Shown piece after piece: positions 43,181 through 54,870 of a stretch of DNA of 64,000 nucleotides. Source of the stretch: Anas platyrhynchos (lineage: Eukaryota; Chordata; Aves; Anseriformes; Anatidae); the NCBI RefSeq assembly GCF_047663525.1, contig NC_092617.1, forward strand, positions 4,654,501 to 4,718,500, given 5' to 3'. How positions within the stretch are numbered: the stretch's first letter is position 1; every line of letters starts with the position of its first letter. The notes below the pieces were generated by a model, which ran no database searches, was not told the origin of the DNA, and saw nothing but the letters and a program-made list of their open reading frames with translations. The position numbers and the translations under genes are program-made.

Positions 43181-43819
43181 CTCTGTTGTCCCCTACAGAC
43201 TGGGACTTACCTTTCTGGTTTAGAGAGTAAACAATTTTTTAGTTGGAAGGTTTGGTGTTCTGTTTGTGGTGTCAGGTCTCTGGTTAGGGTATGGGCAAGC
43301 ATTATGGCTTAGGGTTTTTTTAGGTTTGTGAAGAAGTCTATGGATAAATAGAGCATTTAATGTTAGTGTTAAGGGCAGGAATTAGGCTGAGCAAGAGAGG
43401 AAATGTAAGAAAAAGGGGCTCTGCGCTGAGTTTTTCTTCGGGTGATATTTTGAGTTCTGCTTTGCAATAGTGGATTCCTGTCAGGATGTTGGACTAACGT
43501 TTAAGTTGAGGGATTCTTTATAAAATAGTTTACAGGCCCTACACAACTGCTTGAAATCAGTTTTACAGCAGCATCAACATTACATGAACCCTCTTACCTC
43601 TACAAAGGTAAGCTTCTGAGCTCCTCTTCACTTCTTCTTCCCGTACCCCAATCTGACATCTCTCCTGGACAGGCTACTCCTGACCTCCCCATATCAGTCA
43701 TCTAGCTGGGATCAGCTTTCTGATGGTTGTCATTATATCAGAGTACATGTCTCTCCTCTGTTGGCTACTCTATTCTGTGGTATTAGACTGCTCTAGACTC
43801 TATATTCCAGACTGTGTTG
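43181..43819. repeat. Duplicated spacer block with TTAGGG-like words
   Basis: Related to 26171-26700. It has CTCTGGTTAGGGTATGGGCA and GGCTTAGGGTTTTTTTAG. No gene is recognised. Confidence 0.55.
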
Positions 43820-44400
43820 GCTATTCTAGTCTGTTACTATGAAAGCCTCGCATGGGAATTGTTGGGCAGATAATTGGAAGGCATAACTACAGACAGGCAA
43901 AGGCACTGTGCTGAGAACTCTTGGTTTGTTTTGGTGAATCAGAAGGTGAAGGCCTGACCCCAGCCACTGGAGGGGAGATCCTGCAACTCCAGCACCTCCA
44001 TGTCTCACTCTTCCCGGGGTCTGTGGGATAGGGGGCAATGCCCATAATATCATTTGAAGGACATTGGTATGACACCTCCAGGTGTTTGCACAGGGTTGAA
44101 AGGAAAATTCATGGTCCCAATATCATGAGTAAAACACGTCTCCTCACAACCCATGGCCAAGGGGACAATGATGTCAATTTTGCTGCAGCCTTCCATTCTT
44201 GTCAGAGCCCTCTGTCTTCTCCTCTGCACGCTTTCCTGCGCTTTCCCACACTTCCCTGAAGGCTACAGACAGACACATTTCTTCCCCACCTTGCTCTCAC
44301 TCTGCTGTTCCCATGATTTCACTGCTGCCTCTCCACTCTCACCAGCTGTTCCTTCAAACACAAGGGCATGGGCTGATCCAAACTCCCTCTGGGTGACCTC
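43820..44400 (-). repeat. Repeat B, inverted copy
   Basis: It resembles 14300-14800 and 52190-52700 read on the opposite strand (GGAGGGGAGATCCTGCA, CCTGTGTGTTTG-like words, ACACATTTCTTCCCCACCTT). It is more decayed than the other copies. Confidence 0.5.
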
Positions 44401-44504
44401 TGGACCCACAGCACCAGTTCCAGTGCCTCACCTCCAAGTCAAGAATTTCATCTGACTATCAAATCTAAATCTACCCAGTTTAAAACCATTCTCCTTGTCC
44501 AATG

Positions 44505-45507
44505 ATAGAGTCATAGAAATCATAGAAACACAAATTTGGAAAGGACCTACAAGACCATTTATTCCAACCTTCCTATCACTAATACTACCCACTAAGCTAC
44601 TAAGCCATATCTCCTAGCACCTTGTCCTGGTGGTTCTTGAACACTGAGGGTCAGTGACTCCACCACCTCCCTGAGCAGACCATTCCAGTTCCCGACTACT
44701 CTTTGAGAGAAATTTTTTTTGTAATATCTAATCTAAACATCACCAGGCACGACTTGTGGCCATTTCCTCGAGTCCTATCATTAGTTATCTGAGAGAAGAG
44801 GCTGACCGCCACCTCATCACAACCTCTCTTCAGGAAGTTGTAGAGTGCAATGAGGTCTCCCCTGAGCCTCCTCTTCGCCAGAGTAAATAATCTCAGTTCC
44901 CTCAGCCACTTCTCATAAGACCTGTGCTCCAGAACCCTCAACAGTTTGGTTACCCTTCTCTGGACATGTTCCAGGGCCTCCATGTCCTTCTTGTAATGAG
45001 GGGCCCAAAACTGAACACAGTGCTCGAGGTGTGGCCTCACCAGAGCCGAGTACAGAAGGACGATCACCTCCCTGCTCCTGCTGGCTGCACTATTTCTAAT
45101 ACAGGCCAGGATGCCCTTGGCCTTCTTGGCCACCTGGGAACACGGCTGGGTCATGTTCAGCCGAGCATCCATCAACACTCCCAGGTCCTTTTCCTCTTCA
45201 CAGTCTTCTAGCCACTCTGCCCTAATCCTATAGCATTGCATGGAGTTATTGTGGCCAAAGTGCAGGACGCTGCACTTGGCCTTGTTGAACCTCATCCCAT
45301 TCACCTCAACCCAGCAATCCAGCCTATCCAGATCCCTCCGAAAGGCCACCCTTCCCTCATGTGTATTGTCACTACCTCCCAACTGGGTGTCATCTGCAGA
45401 TTTACTGAGGGTACACTCAATCCCCTCATCTAGGTCATCAATAAAGACATGAAACAAGATAGGTTGCCCTGGGGGACACCACTTGTAACAGGATGCCAGC
45501 TGGGCTA
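44505..45507 (-). mobile_element. CR1 LINE, 5'-truncated
   Basis: Minus-strand frame 45589-44696 contains [27 protein letters not shown] (SADD in place of FADD), [39 protein letters not shown] and [15 protein letters not shown]. It stops early at TKKISLKE, in the conserved FFTERVV region. The 3' end lies near 44505 with a degraded octamer tail. It is older than the copies at 18254 and 60502. Confidence 0.9.
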
Positions 45508-45596
45508 ACCAAAAATCTTGGTTAAAATCTCTGAGGAGAGCCTTTACGGGCTTCACAAGGACAATGGTAGCAGTGTCACAGATAATCATAGAAACA

Positions 45597-46045
45597 TGGG
45601 ATCATAGAATGGTTTGGGTTGGAAGGGATCTTAAAGATCCTCTTATTCCAACCATCCTCCTGCTAGACCTGCTTGCTCAAAACTCATTTCAACCTCTCCT
45701 TGAACACTTCCAGGGATGGGACATTCACAGCTTTTCCAGGAAACCTGTTCCAGTGCCTCACCATGCTCAGAGGAAAGAATTTCTTCCATATACCTAATTT
45801 AAACCTGCCCTCTTCTAGTTTGAAGTCATTACTCCTTGTCCTATCACTCCACTCCCAGACAAAGACTGTCTCCCCAGCTTTCCTGTAAGTCCTCTCTAAG
45901 CACTGGAAGGTTGCTCTAAGGTTTCTCCGCTGCTGAGTAGTGCCAGTTCTCTCAGCGTGCCTTCATAGCAGAAGTGCTCCAGCCCCTTGATCACCTTTGT
46001 GGCTCTTCTCTGGACCTCTTCAAATAATTCGATGTACTCGAACTG
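45597..46045 (-). mobile_element. CR1 LINE 3' fragment, another subfamily
   Basis: 3' end ATCATAGAATGGTTTGGGTT on the plus strand, followed by untranslated and terminal coding CR1 sequence (GGATGGGACATTCACAGC-like, TGTTCCAGTGCCTCACCAT). It lies head to tail behind the CR1 at 44505-45507. Confidence 0.88.
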
Positions 46046-47170
46046 CCGCGTTAAACCACAAGTCTTTTTGGTGCCCAGTGTGGGGCACGAAGGGTTGAGA
46101 TAATGACAGATCTTACCACAGAGTGCTAAAGTTAAATTGTTATAAGCATTAGACCAGTTTAATAGTTGCTGATCACAAGGTCGACATTTTGGATCTCAAG
46201 TCTGTTGGGCTTGTTTTCAGAAATGTGTTGTATAGCACATTACTTGCTGCATATGTTCCTGTTGTGCTGTTTCTCATTTCTGGGGCTGTTTTAAAGTTAT
46301 TTTTCTATGTTGTGTAGCACTGGCTTATGAGTCTATAAAATTACTGGCCATGTGACAAATCTGTTCTTTGTACTGAGCATTGCCATCACGTCCATTCCTC
46401 AGGAACCATCACTCAGAAAGTATTAAGAATTACACTCTTGGCCTTTTTGCTTTAAGGAGCCAATCTAGGGGGAGAAAAAGGAGGGACACTTCTCCACTTC
46501 TTCGCTCTCTCTTTCTCCTTCACCTCCCCCTTCTCCTCCAGGCTAATTACACTACCTCTACAAAGCTTTGGATATCCATGGGATAGTCCTACTGTGATGT
46601 CTCCTGAATGTGGTTCAACTTGTGTTTAAGGATAAACAACTCTTGAAGAATGCCCTCCAGAGACCTGTCCCAAGGCTGGAGAGTGAGGAGTGGCAGGGAG
46701 CATGGGAGGATCTGGGCAGGAACCTAGAGCAGTGGGCACCTCTGGTGCTTTGGAACTTCCCCTCTGAGCACGTGCAGAATCCTTAAAAACTGCAGAAGTG
46801 CTTGAAAAGGAGGGGTTATCACCTTGGCAATTCCAAAGGGAATTCCAAAGGGAGCCTCAGTCAGTGCCACTCCAAGCCCTGGGACAGGCTCTGCAGCTAC
46901 TCCAACACCTCTGACATGTCCCGCAGCCACTCCAGACCCTGGGACAGGCCCCAGACTAGACCAGACCCCTGGTTCTGCTCTTGCTAGGCCAGAGCACCAA
47001 CCTGTGCCAGGATCCGTTCCCTCTATATGCAGGAGAAAACAGAGGGTGTGAAAATCAGGCTCCTGAGAATGGAAGAGAACTACTGCCCAGAAAAGAAAGG
47101 AGGGAGAAGAATGTTTATCTATGAAACCTTGACATAAACTTCCCCACGAGAGGGTACTTCCAAGATCCAA
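46046..47170 (+). mobile_element. ERVL-like element: LTR end, primer site and gag region
   Basis: It starts with an LTR end (GTTAAACCACAAG), then TTTTTGGTGCCCAGTGTGGGGC, which looks like a decayed tRNA-Lys-type primer site, and GGGTTGAGATAATGACAGAT. It continues with untranslated and gag-like sequence. The proline- and alanine-rich gag part lies at 46860-47000. The copy at 61637-62965 (minus) is its paralogue. Frames are broken throughout. Confidence 0.65.
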
Positions 47171-47344
47171 AAGGGTACAGCTGGAGTTTCGGGATAGCTG
47201 CCTTCAAGAGAGAGGATGTTAAAGAGCTGTCTACCTTTCCCAGTCCCTGGGAGGACCCTTCCATTTGTGGACTTGTTGAAGGTCAAAGAAGAGCAGGTGC
47301 AGATGGTTAACGCAATGTTCTACCAGATGGGGACAGGCTGGAGA

Positions 47345-47560
47345 TTAGTCAGTAATGAGCAATTGCACTGTGCATAGCTTGCTTTGTACATAACAATAAT
47401 AGTAATAACAATAATTGCTACTATAATTCTTTCTCTACCATTTCAGTCCTTTAAACTGCGCTCACCTCAACCTATAAGAATTTGTGGGGGTTGGTGTGAG
47501 CTAACAGCTGCCTGGCAGGTTAAGCACATCATGTTTGACAACCACAGTCCAACAGTGCAA
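47345..47560 (+). mobile_element. ERVL-like LTR fragment
   Basis: GAGCAATTGCACTGTGCATA through the AATAATAGTAATAACAATAAT stretch and GCTAACAGCTGCCTGGCAGG, resembling the second half of the LTR at 517-1071, but diverged. Confidence 0.6.
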
Positions 47561-47599
47561 ATCACACTTCTAAAAATCTTGTGTTCAGAGAGGAGCACT

Positions 47600-49340
47600 A
47601 AATGATCAGTTCAGTCTGCCTCAGTGAGCACACCCCAGCAGAGACCCTGCTGCCTTCGGGAGCTGTCAGCCCTGAGGTCTTGGGGACACCTTGAGGGAGC
47701 CCAAGGGCACAGAGCAAGTGATGCCATGGTCGGGTGCTGTGCTGCTGAGCTGGGCCGGGCTCCTGGGCCCAAGGGGAGCTCCTGGCAAGAGGACAGTGCT
47801 GCAGAGAGCCAGCTGTGCCCAGGAGCAGCTCCTCTGCACAGCGCAGCAGGGCTGGGGGCTCTGACCGCAGCTGGCACACAGAGAGGAGAGGAGAGAGGGC
47901 TTGGAGGCACTGAGGAGAGCAACAACAGAGGGCAGCGTGTGGCAGGACACATCTGCAGGCTCTTGACACCGTGAGGCTCTGGCAGCAGGGCCATGCAGGT
48001 GGGGTTGCCAGAGGGGTCTTCTACAGCTGGCACATCTGATATCTGATAGCATCTGTCAGGGTGGGTCTCTCTGTTTCTGCAGTGCTTTAGATAATGGCAT
48101 TATGAGGGGCAATTCAGGAGGAAGATCGAGGCTTGGCTTATGTGAAGGGGAAGTCTTTTTCTGCAGTCTGTGCTTGCAGACTGCTGCAGTGGACGGGAGG
48201 CAGGTTTCATTTTCAGGATTGTACAGGAGACTGAGACTGCTGGAGCATTGCATTGAGAAATCAGTTACTCGGTGATCAAATTTGTAAAGTACCTTCCCAA
48301 ACATCATCTGATTGACTGCACCAGCATCATCATAATGTGGTCCTCTCAGGTTTTATCCTAGCTGATCTTTACGAGCTGTAAGCTCCCCGATGCCCAGTGC
48401 TGGGGGATATCCCTGTCTTTGGGAGGTTTCTGCTGGCTTGAAGTGAGCACAGATCATTTGCAATGAGCATGAGCTGCCTCCTCTGTGTGCAGAGCTGTAG
48501 CACAGGAGGGTCTGCTGAGTGTCCGTCTGTCCCTCCCTGGCCTTGCCTCCCCTGGCAGCAGCACGCTGGCATTCCTCCTGGCTTCTCCAGCTGGCCGTGC
48601 TGCTGCTGGTCTTGTTCCCAGGCTGGCTGGGGATGGGGGTTTCACATGCCCATGGGGTGAGCCCTCAGTGTGCTTGAGGGAAGGGGAGTATGGGGACATG
48701 GTGATGGGACTGGAGATGGGCACTTTGAGCCTGGATTCCTCTGCTCTCAGCAGCGTCTTTGTTCTTTTCAGTCAAACATGTGTAGATCTTCCCTGCAGCT
48801 CTCACAGGGCATCCGAGACCGTACTTGGTGGACAGACTGTCTGTCCTCCCTAAAGAACACTGCGCACTAAAGTGACAGTCCCTTTTTCTCTGATAATGAT
48901 CTGCAAGGATTCACTTTGAGTCCAGCAGAAATAGCCAGGATCTGTGGCTTGGAAACATTCCTCAGGAGTGGTGGGACAGCGGAAACAAAAACCTCAAAAA
49001 AAAAAAAATTAAATTAAATTAAAAAAAGCCTCCACAACTCTGCTCTGCAGTTTGGTGAACTGGGAGCAACACTGGGGAAAAACTCTCTGAGATCAGGAGG
49101 GAAGAGAAACTGACATTTCCCCATGTTCCTCTTCACCTCTTGCTGTAGGACAGGACTGACTCCTGCATTGCCGACAGTAGAGCCCCCTGTTCCAAGAGAC
49201 AGCCTCAGGCAGAATGAATCAGGATGCATGAAAGGGATCTGCCAAATGTCTGCCACAAAGTACACAATATAGGCGATGATTTTAAATGAGAAACTGAATT
49301 TGTTTCCCTCTCATACATTTCTTGTACTTTATTCCTCTCA
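47600..49340 (+). other. OR-D upstream region
   Basis: 47610-47900 is the shared receptor 5' block in the orientation expected for the plus-strand OR-D (GAGGAGCTGC... read in complement). The remaining 1.4 kb shows no repeat or gene that I recognise. An AT-rich A-run with AAATT units lies at 48997-49026. Confidence 0.5.
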
Positions 49341-49355
49341 TCCTCTTCTTTGTTC

Positions 49356-49357
49356 AG
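49356..49357 (+). promoter_or_regulatory. 3' splice acceptor upstream of OR-D
   Basis: ATTCCTCTCATCCTCTTCTT, then TGTTCAG at 49351-49357, a strong pyrimidine tract, 22 bases before the start codon at 49380. It shows that the in-frame ATG at 49350 lies in the intron. Confidence 0.75.
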
Positions 49358-49379
49358 GATCACATCCCCAGAAAAGCAG

Positions 49380-50309
49380 ATGTCCAACAGAAGCACCATC
49401 ACTGAATTCTTGCTGCTGGCATTCACAGACATGCGCGAGCTGCAGCTCCTGCACTTCACGCTCTTCCTGGGCATCTACCTGGCTGCCCTCCTGGGCAACG
49501 GCCTCATCCTCAGCGCCGTAGCCTGCCACCACCGCCTCCACACCCCCATGTACTTCTTCCTCCTCAACCTCGCCCTCCTTGACCTGGGCTGCATCTCCAC
49601 CACTCTGCCCAAAGCCATGGCCAATGCCCTCTGGGACACCAGGGCCATCTCCTATCAAGGATGTGCTGCTCAGGTCTTTTTCTTTCTCTTCTTTCTAGCA
49701 GCAGAGTACTCTATACTCACCGTCATGGCCTATGACCGCTACGTTGCCATCTGCAAGCCCCTGCACTACGGGAGCCTCCTGGGCAGCAGAGCTTGTGCCC
49801 AGATGGCAGCAGCTGCCTGGGGCAGTGGCTTTCTCAATGCTGTCCTGCACACAGCCAACACATTTTCCCTGCCCCTCTGCCAAGGCAATGCTGTGGACCA
49901 GTTCTTCTGTGAAATCCCCCAGATCCTCAAACTCTCCTGCTCAGATTCCTATCTCAGAGAAGTTTGGGCAATTCTGTTTAGCATTTTGTTAGCATTAGGT
50001 TGTTTTGGTTTTATTGCTCTGTCCTATGTGCAGATCTTCAGGGCAGTGCTGAGGATGCCTTCTTGTCAGGGCCGGCACAAAGCCTTTTCCACGTGTCTCC
50101 CTCACCTGGCCGTCGTCTCCCTGATGGTCAGCACTGCCATTTTTGCCTACCTGAAGCCCTCCTCCATCTCCTCCCCATCCCTGGACCTGGTGGTCACGCT
50201 TCTGTACACCGTGGTTCCTCCAGTAGCGAACCCCCTCATCTACAGCATGAGGAACCGGGAACTAAGGGATTCCGTCTGGACTCTACTTGAATACACACAT
50301 CGTCAGTAA
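49380..50309 (+). CDS. Olfactory receptor OR-D, OR14-type, intact, plus strand
   Basis: A 309-residue odorant receptor and the only intact plus-strand copy in the window. It starts MSNRSTITEF (NRS glycosylation site at residue 3). The longer frame from 49350 is rejected because of the splice acceptor at 49356-49357. Motifs are GNGLILSAVACHHRLHTPMY, MAYDRYVAICKPLHYGSLLG, CEIPQILKLSCSDSYLREVW, RMPSCQGRHKAFSTCLPHL (Cys-Gln in the third loop, also in OR-E) and NPLIYSMRNRELRDSVW, with an unusual tail LLEYTHRQ. TM5 (ILFSILLALGCFGFIALSYV) and the N-terminus are the most diverged of the five. The middle (TM2 to TM4) is nearly identical to OR-C, which suggests conversion or recent shared origin. No lesion was seen. 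Confidence 0.96.
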   Translation: MSNRSTITEFLLLAFTDMRELQLLHFTLFLGIYLAALLGNGLILSAVACHHRLHTPMYFFLLNLALLDLGCISTTLPKAMANALWDTRAISYQGCAAQVFFFLFFLAAEYSILTVMAYDRYVAICKPLHYGSLLGSRACAQMAAAAWGSGFLNAVLHTANTFSLPLCQGNAVDQFFCEIPQILKLSCSDSYLREVWAILFSILLALGCFGFIALSYVQIFRAVLRMPSCQGRHKAFSTCLPHLAVVSLMVSTAIFAYLKPSSISSPSLDLVVTLLYTVVPPVANPLIYSMRNRELRDSVWTLLEYTHRQ

Positions 50310-50459
50310 ATTCACCTAAAATACTATGCATAATATTAGAAATCCAGGCTTTTCTAAGAAAGAAAATAGCATGATATCTTCTATTATTAAATGTCTGTAT
50401 TATTATTTTCTCTTATTATTACACATTTGATTAAATATTATTCCTAGCCCCCTACAAGT

Positions 50460-51010
50460 CAATTATTTTTCTGTAGAAGATGGCTTCCTGTGTCGATAAA
50501 CCTAATAAGAAAGCCATCAGGAATTCATGGCTCTGAGCTGCCATCTCTTCCTATCCCCTCTGGAGCTGGGGGAACAGCCCCAGCATGCAGGAGGGGCTCA
50601 GGGCCAAGAGCCCAGCTGCCACATGCAGGAGCAGCCCCACTTGTCCTTGGGGCTGCCCCTCACTGCCCGCTGGGCTCTGCCTCTCTGCTGCCTTCGGGTC
50701 GGGGCTGCTGCTTCCCTGGAGCCATGGCCATGGCCAGCAGCAGGACATGGCCTTTTCCCTGCTGCTCTCTTTTGGCTTCCACATTGTGCTTCTTTTTTTC
50801 TGTTGTCTCTACAGTGGCATCCCTGTGGCTGCAGGCAGCAGCAGGCACTGTGGAGCCCTGGGTCACAGCTGCTTCCCTGCTAGCACCACAGTAACAAGAA
50901 GGGCTGCTGAGAGCAAACCCAGAAGTCTGGACACCTCTTTGAAATGTGCTATCAGGAACACAGCCAAGGGGTTGCTCCCTGTTCTTCTCTATTCTGGGGG
51001 TTCGTCATAG
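50460..51010 (+). other. OR-D 3' module
   Basis: Matches the modules after OR-E and OR-B (GGGGCTCAGGGCCAAGAGCC, CACTGCCCGCTGGGCTCTGC, TGGCCAGCAGCAGGACATGG). No AATAAA is seen close after the stop. ATTAAA variants occur near 50384 and 50429. Confidence 0.7.
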
Positions 51011-51330
51011 AGTGAAGGACGCAGGATGAAAGTCTCAGGGTGGTCCCTGAGGAACCAAGGGCAGCACTCAGAGCTCCTGTTATGGCAGAACTTGCCTAAG
51101 GACATGACAGCTGATCTTAAACTTATCTGCATGGGACTACACCCCCTGCAGCAGGGTTGACAGCCAATGCCAACCTGGAGAGGAATCTGGAGCTGCCAGG
51201 AGAAGTCAGGGGATCTCCAGGGACAGGGTGCTCAGTGGGTAGTGATTAGAACCTCATAAAATGACCGTGCAAGGTAGTGTCTGGTAACAAACAAGGTGAA
51301 TCTGAGGAGTGCATGGGCAACTCACACTGC
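51011..51330. other. Intergenic, no gene recognised
   Basis: About 320 bases between the OR-D 3' module and a CR1 fragment, without recognisable features. Confidence 0.4.
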
Positions 51331-51600
51331 TCAGGCTGGGTCAGCTGTCACTGCAGGTTCTCCTCCCAGCCTCTTGGTCTTTTTATACACCCCCTTTAAG
51401 TACTGAAAGGCCACAAAGATGTTACCCTGGAGCCTTCTTTTCTCCAGGTTGAACAGCCCCAGCTCTCTCAGCCTTTCTTCATATGAGACGTGCTCCAGCC
51501 CCTTGATCATTTTTTTGGCCCTCCTCTGGACCCATTCTAACAGATGCACATCCTTCCTCTGCTGGGTGTCCAAGTCCTGGATGCATCACTACAAGTGGGG
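51331..51600 (-). mobile_element. CR1 LINE fragment (C-terminal RT)
   Basis: Minus-strand reading [20 protein letters not shown], then EERLRELGLFNLEKRRLQGN. Both ends are truncated. It is of a divergent subfamily and abuts repeat A. Confidence 0.85.
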
Positions 51601-51604
51601 CCTC

Positions 51605-52130
51605 GCAAGGGCAGAGGTCACTTCTGTCTCTGCACTTGATAGGGCAGCAGCAGGAACGTATCACAGAAAGGGACTGTGAGGTCACTTGTGTCTGGAGGGG
51701 ACAGGTCAGCCTTGACTTCTCCCTGGGAGCTGCACTTTTGGGCTGACATCTGGCAGTGGCCCTGCTAGGCCAGCAGAAGGCACCTGCTTGGCATGCTGAC
51801 TGGGGGATCCCCTCTGCCTCCAGACGCAGGAGGACCCAGGCAGAAAGAAGGCCCCAAGATGGGTTGTCCTGTCCCTTCTGCTTGAGTCCATGAGTAGGCA
51901 GCAGCAGGCACAAGGCTTGGCTGTGTGTAGCCAAGAAGCTGCAAGGCCAGCAGCAGGCCCCTGGCTTGGAAGCTGCTGCTGAGGTGACTTGTGTCTGGTT
52001 GGCTGAGAGGCCGCAAGGAGCCTGCTGGGTTGTGATGCCTACTTCAGGAGTGGTTTCCACCCTGATGGAGCTTTCTTTGGTAGTAGGAAAGAGCAGGAGA
52101 GAAAAAACTGCCACAAAATGCACCATGGAA
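51605..52130 (-). repeat. Repeat A copy, with long open frame
   Basis: Forward landmarks in the same order as 13626-14175. The minus-strand frame 52126-51479 (215 codons) runs across it and continues into the CR1. Confidence 0.85.
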
Positions 52131-52960
52131 GGTTGGCTCTTGTCACGAGGAGGAAGAAATATCCCTCAAAGGGTCCGTGCTGTGGTGCCCAAGGTCACCC
52201 AAAGAGTGTCTGTGCTCAGACCCTAGCTTTGTGTTTCAAGGAACAGCTGGTGAGCGTTGATGAGACACTGGTGAAATGATGGAAATGCCAGGATGAAAGC
52301 AAGGTGGTGAAAAGAGATAGGTGTCTGTAGACTTCAAGGAAATAGGATTAAGTGTGATACAGCATAGAGGAAAAAGAGGTGGGTGGTGGCAAGAATGGAA
52401 GGACACAACAGCCCGGACATTTTTGTCCCTTTGTCTAGAGCTTATGAGGAGACACATTATACTCATTGCGATGGTCCATCATTGCTTCCTTGCTACCCTG
52501 TGAAGAGGCTGGGAGGTGTCTTACCAGTGTTTGTCTCATGGCATCACACTGCCCACCACACCCCACAGATTCCCAGGAAAAGCCCAGAGCCAGGCATGGG
52601 GTACAGGATTTCCCCGCCAGTAGCTGGTGGCAGGCCTTGGCCCTTCTGCTTCATCAAAGCAAACCAAAACTTTTCTCAGGACAGTGTTTTGCCTGTCTGC
52701 AATCATGGCCTCCAATTATCTACCCTAACAAGTCCCTGGGGAGGTTTTGTTAGTAAAAGCCCTCAGTGGGGCTCATTAATACTCCAAGTCACTTCAACTT
52801 GTCCTCCTGACTTTACTTTCTCTAGCAGTTGCATCACTCTCCTCTCAGTAGCTGAACTTCATAGACTCAGCACCAAAATGCTCCATGGAACTCATTAAAA
52901 TGCAGAAACTCCTAACATCCCCTCTATAGTTTTATTCACGGCTTCAAGACTTGTAGAGCT
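52131..52960 (+). repeat. Repeat B copy, with 171-codon ORF at 52383-52898
   Basis: Aligns with 14176-15060. The frame contains FVPLSRAYEETHYTHCDG (compare FVPLARAYEEIRYIHCDEG at 14357-15043), PVCNHG and VSKSPQWGSLILQV. Its start and stop differ from the other copy. No domain was recognised. Confidence 0.5.
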
Positions 52961-53374
52961 AATTGTAGAGCTTTCACGATTTAGTTAAGGAGGAATAGCA
53001 CATAATAAAAATCTTGTCTCATCTTAAAGGATGCATTGAGTTGACTTTTTTTTTGGGGAGCGTTATTCCCTAATTGATATTGATCCAGAGTGTCTCCCTT
53101 GGAGAAGTGCGTGGGGAGGAAAAGCAGACTCTATAGGTCTGACACTGCATGGACAACCTTGCTCGTCACCACCCCAGCCCTGCCATTTCTCTCATTGGCC
53201 ACCTGGCGCTTGCTGCTTATTTCCTTACACTAGACTTCACTCAAGGCTGCAGCTGGATGCTACAGCCCCTTTGCAGCAGCTTCTACCTACTTTCCTAAGA
53301 GATGTGGCTGTACACAGGTACAGAAGGGTCTTTGTTATTTCTAACCAAAGAAAATGAAATCATGCAGCAATTTT
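52961..53374. other. Intergenic, no gene recognised
   Basis: Its first part resembles 15050-15290. The remainder has no recognised feature. Confidence 0.4.
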
Positions 53375-53500
53375 TAAAATAAAATAAAATAAAATGAAAT
53401 AAAATAAAATAAAATAAAATAAAATAAAATAAAATAAAATAAAATAAAATAAAATAAAATAAAATAAAATAAAATAAAATAAAATAAAATAAAATAAAAA
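53375..53500. repeat. (AAAAT)n microsatellite, about 125 bases
   Basis: Roughly 25 AAAAT units with one ATGAA interruption near 53393. It is responsible for the spurious minus-strand FILFYFILFY peptide. Confidence 0.97.
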
Positions 53501-54870
53501 CCTCTTCATCTTCTATTCCTTCTCTGAGGTTTACCTTCCCAAAAGATTGAATGTACAAGAAGTATTTTATACTGATAGATATGAAATTATGAACAATAGT
53601 GTTAGCATTGATCCATACCATATTATTTCAGTGACGAAGTATGAGGTTCTTGCTAAAAGAAAAAAAAATATGGATTGCTGATAGATGGGCAAGTTGGGCT
53701 ACTTCTACCTCATGCTCAAAGCAGCAGCTGTGTTGGTGAGAGCAGTGTGAATGATCAAAGAGTAAGAGGAGGGAAAACCAGAACCATGGGAAGTGCATAG
53801 GTGCAGATAGCTGGAAAAGCTGCATTCAGCATTGTCTGTTTAATCAAAACTTGTGGATGTGCCTGGAAGATGAGGGAGCACATTGTGACAGACTATGAGA
53901 GGACAGTGCAACTACAGATGAACACCAGTATTTCTTCTCCTGCGATGAAAATACATCCTGAAATTTCACATTTCTACATGGTAGAAACTACACTGTGTGA
54001 CATTCCATGGAAGGGATTAAATCATTTGAAGTGATGAGTAGTTGTTCTATTAGTTAAGTACTAATGAAGTTACTGGGTATTGACACAGAACTTTTCTGTC
54101 TGACCATAAGCAATCAGGGAAAACCACCAGAGACCTGGTTGTATTTGAAGTAGTTCCCTGGATTTGCAGCTATCAGAAAGGGCATGCAGGAGACCAGAGC
54201 CCTTTGGGGGATTCAGTTGGAGCCAGGTGGAGTTCCCAGGGTACCTCTGCTACTGGCATTGGTCTCCCTGCAACTACAGTCCAGCCCAGCACAGAAAACC
54301 TCTTCAAAGACAACACCCCTTCTTCAGTGGATTCCTGAGAGTGACCTGAAGTTGAAATGGCCATTGGGAACCCAAGATACTCTCCTTTGTTCCTAGTAGA
54401 CAGCTGAGCATCCATTTACGTCCAGGGACATCTGCAGCAAATTCATGTTGCAAGATTCAAGAACAGGAAATTTCAAATAGCAAGGATATAACCCATCAGC
54501 TTGCTTCGCTTTGGGAATCCATCCCCTTCCAACTATGGGAATTACAGTGGAAAATGTGAGATGACCCATCAAGTCAATGCACAGAGTAATGGAAAGTCAT
54601 AGGTATTGTGCAGGAGTGGCAGAAGGCAAAAGGCATTGCATTGGGACTCAGACTAATCAAGGAGACGTAATCCAGTTCATCTCTGAAATAAAGCAAACAC
54701 TTTAAGAATTGTGAAGGCCACTGAATCATGGCCTAACATGAAGAAGGATGTACATCACTGCTGAAGGAACTTTTTGTGCCATCAAAAAAAACAAAGAAAC
54801 ACTACAACACCTAAGGGTAACGTGTCCCACCCAAGGCAGTCTCATCCCACAGGGCACCGGTGAGGAAGCT
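53501..54870. other. Intergenic, no gene recognised
   Basis: Mostly AT-moderate sequence, unlike other blocks in the window. No repeat, OR or LINE signal was seen. Confidence 0.45.

Noticed and set aside
49350-49379. N-terminal extension of OR-D
   Set aside because: A splice acceptor lies at 49356-49357 and the paralogues start at the equivalent of 49380. The same reasoning removes the extensions of OR-B and OR-E.
53295-53621. ORF with FILFYFILFY repeats
   Set aside because: Entirely produced by the (AAAAT)n microsatellite.
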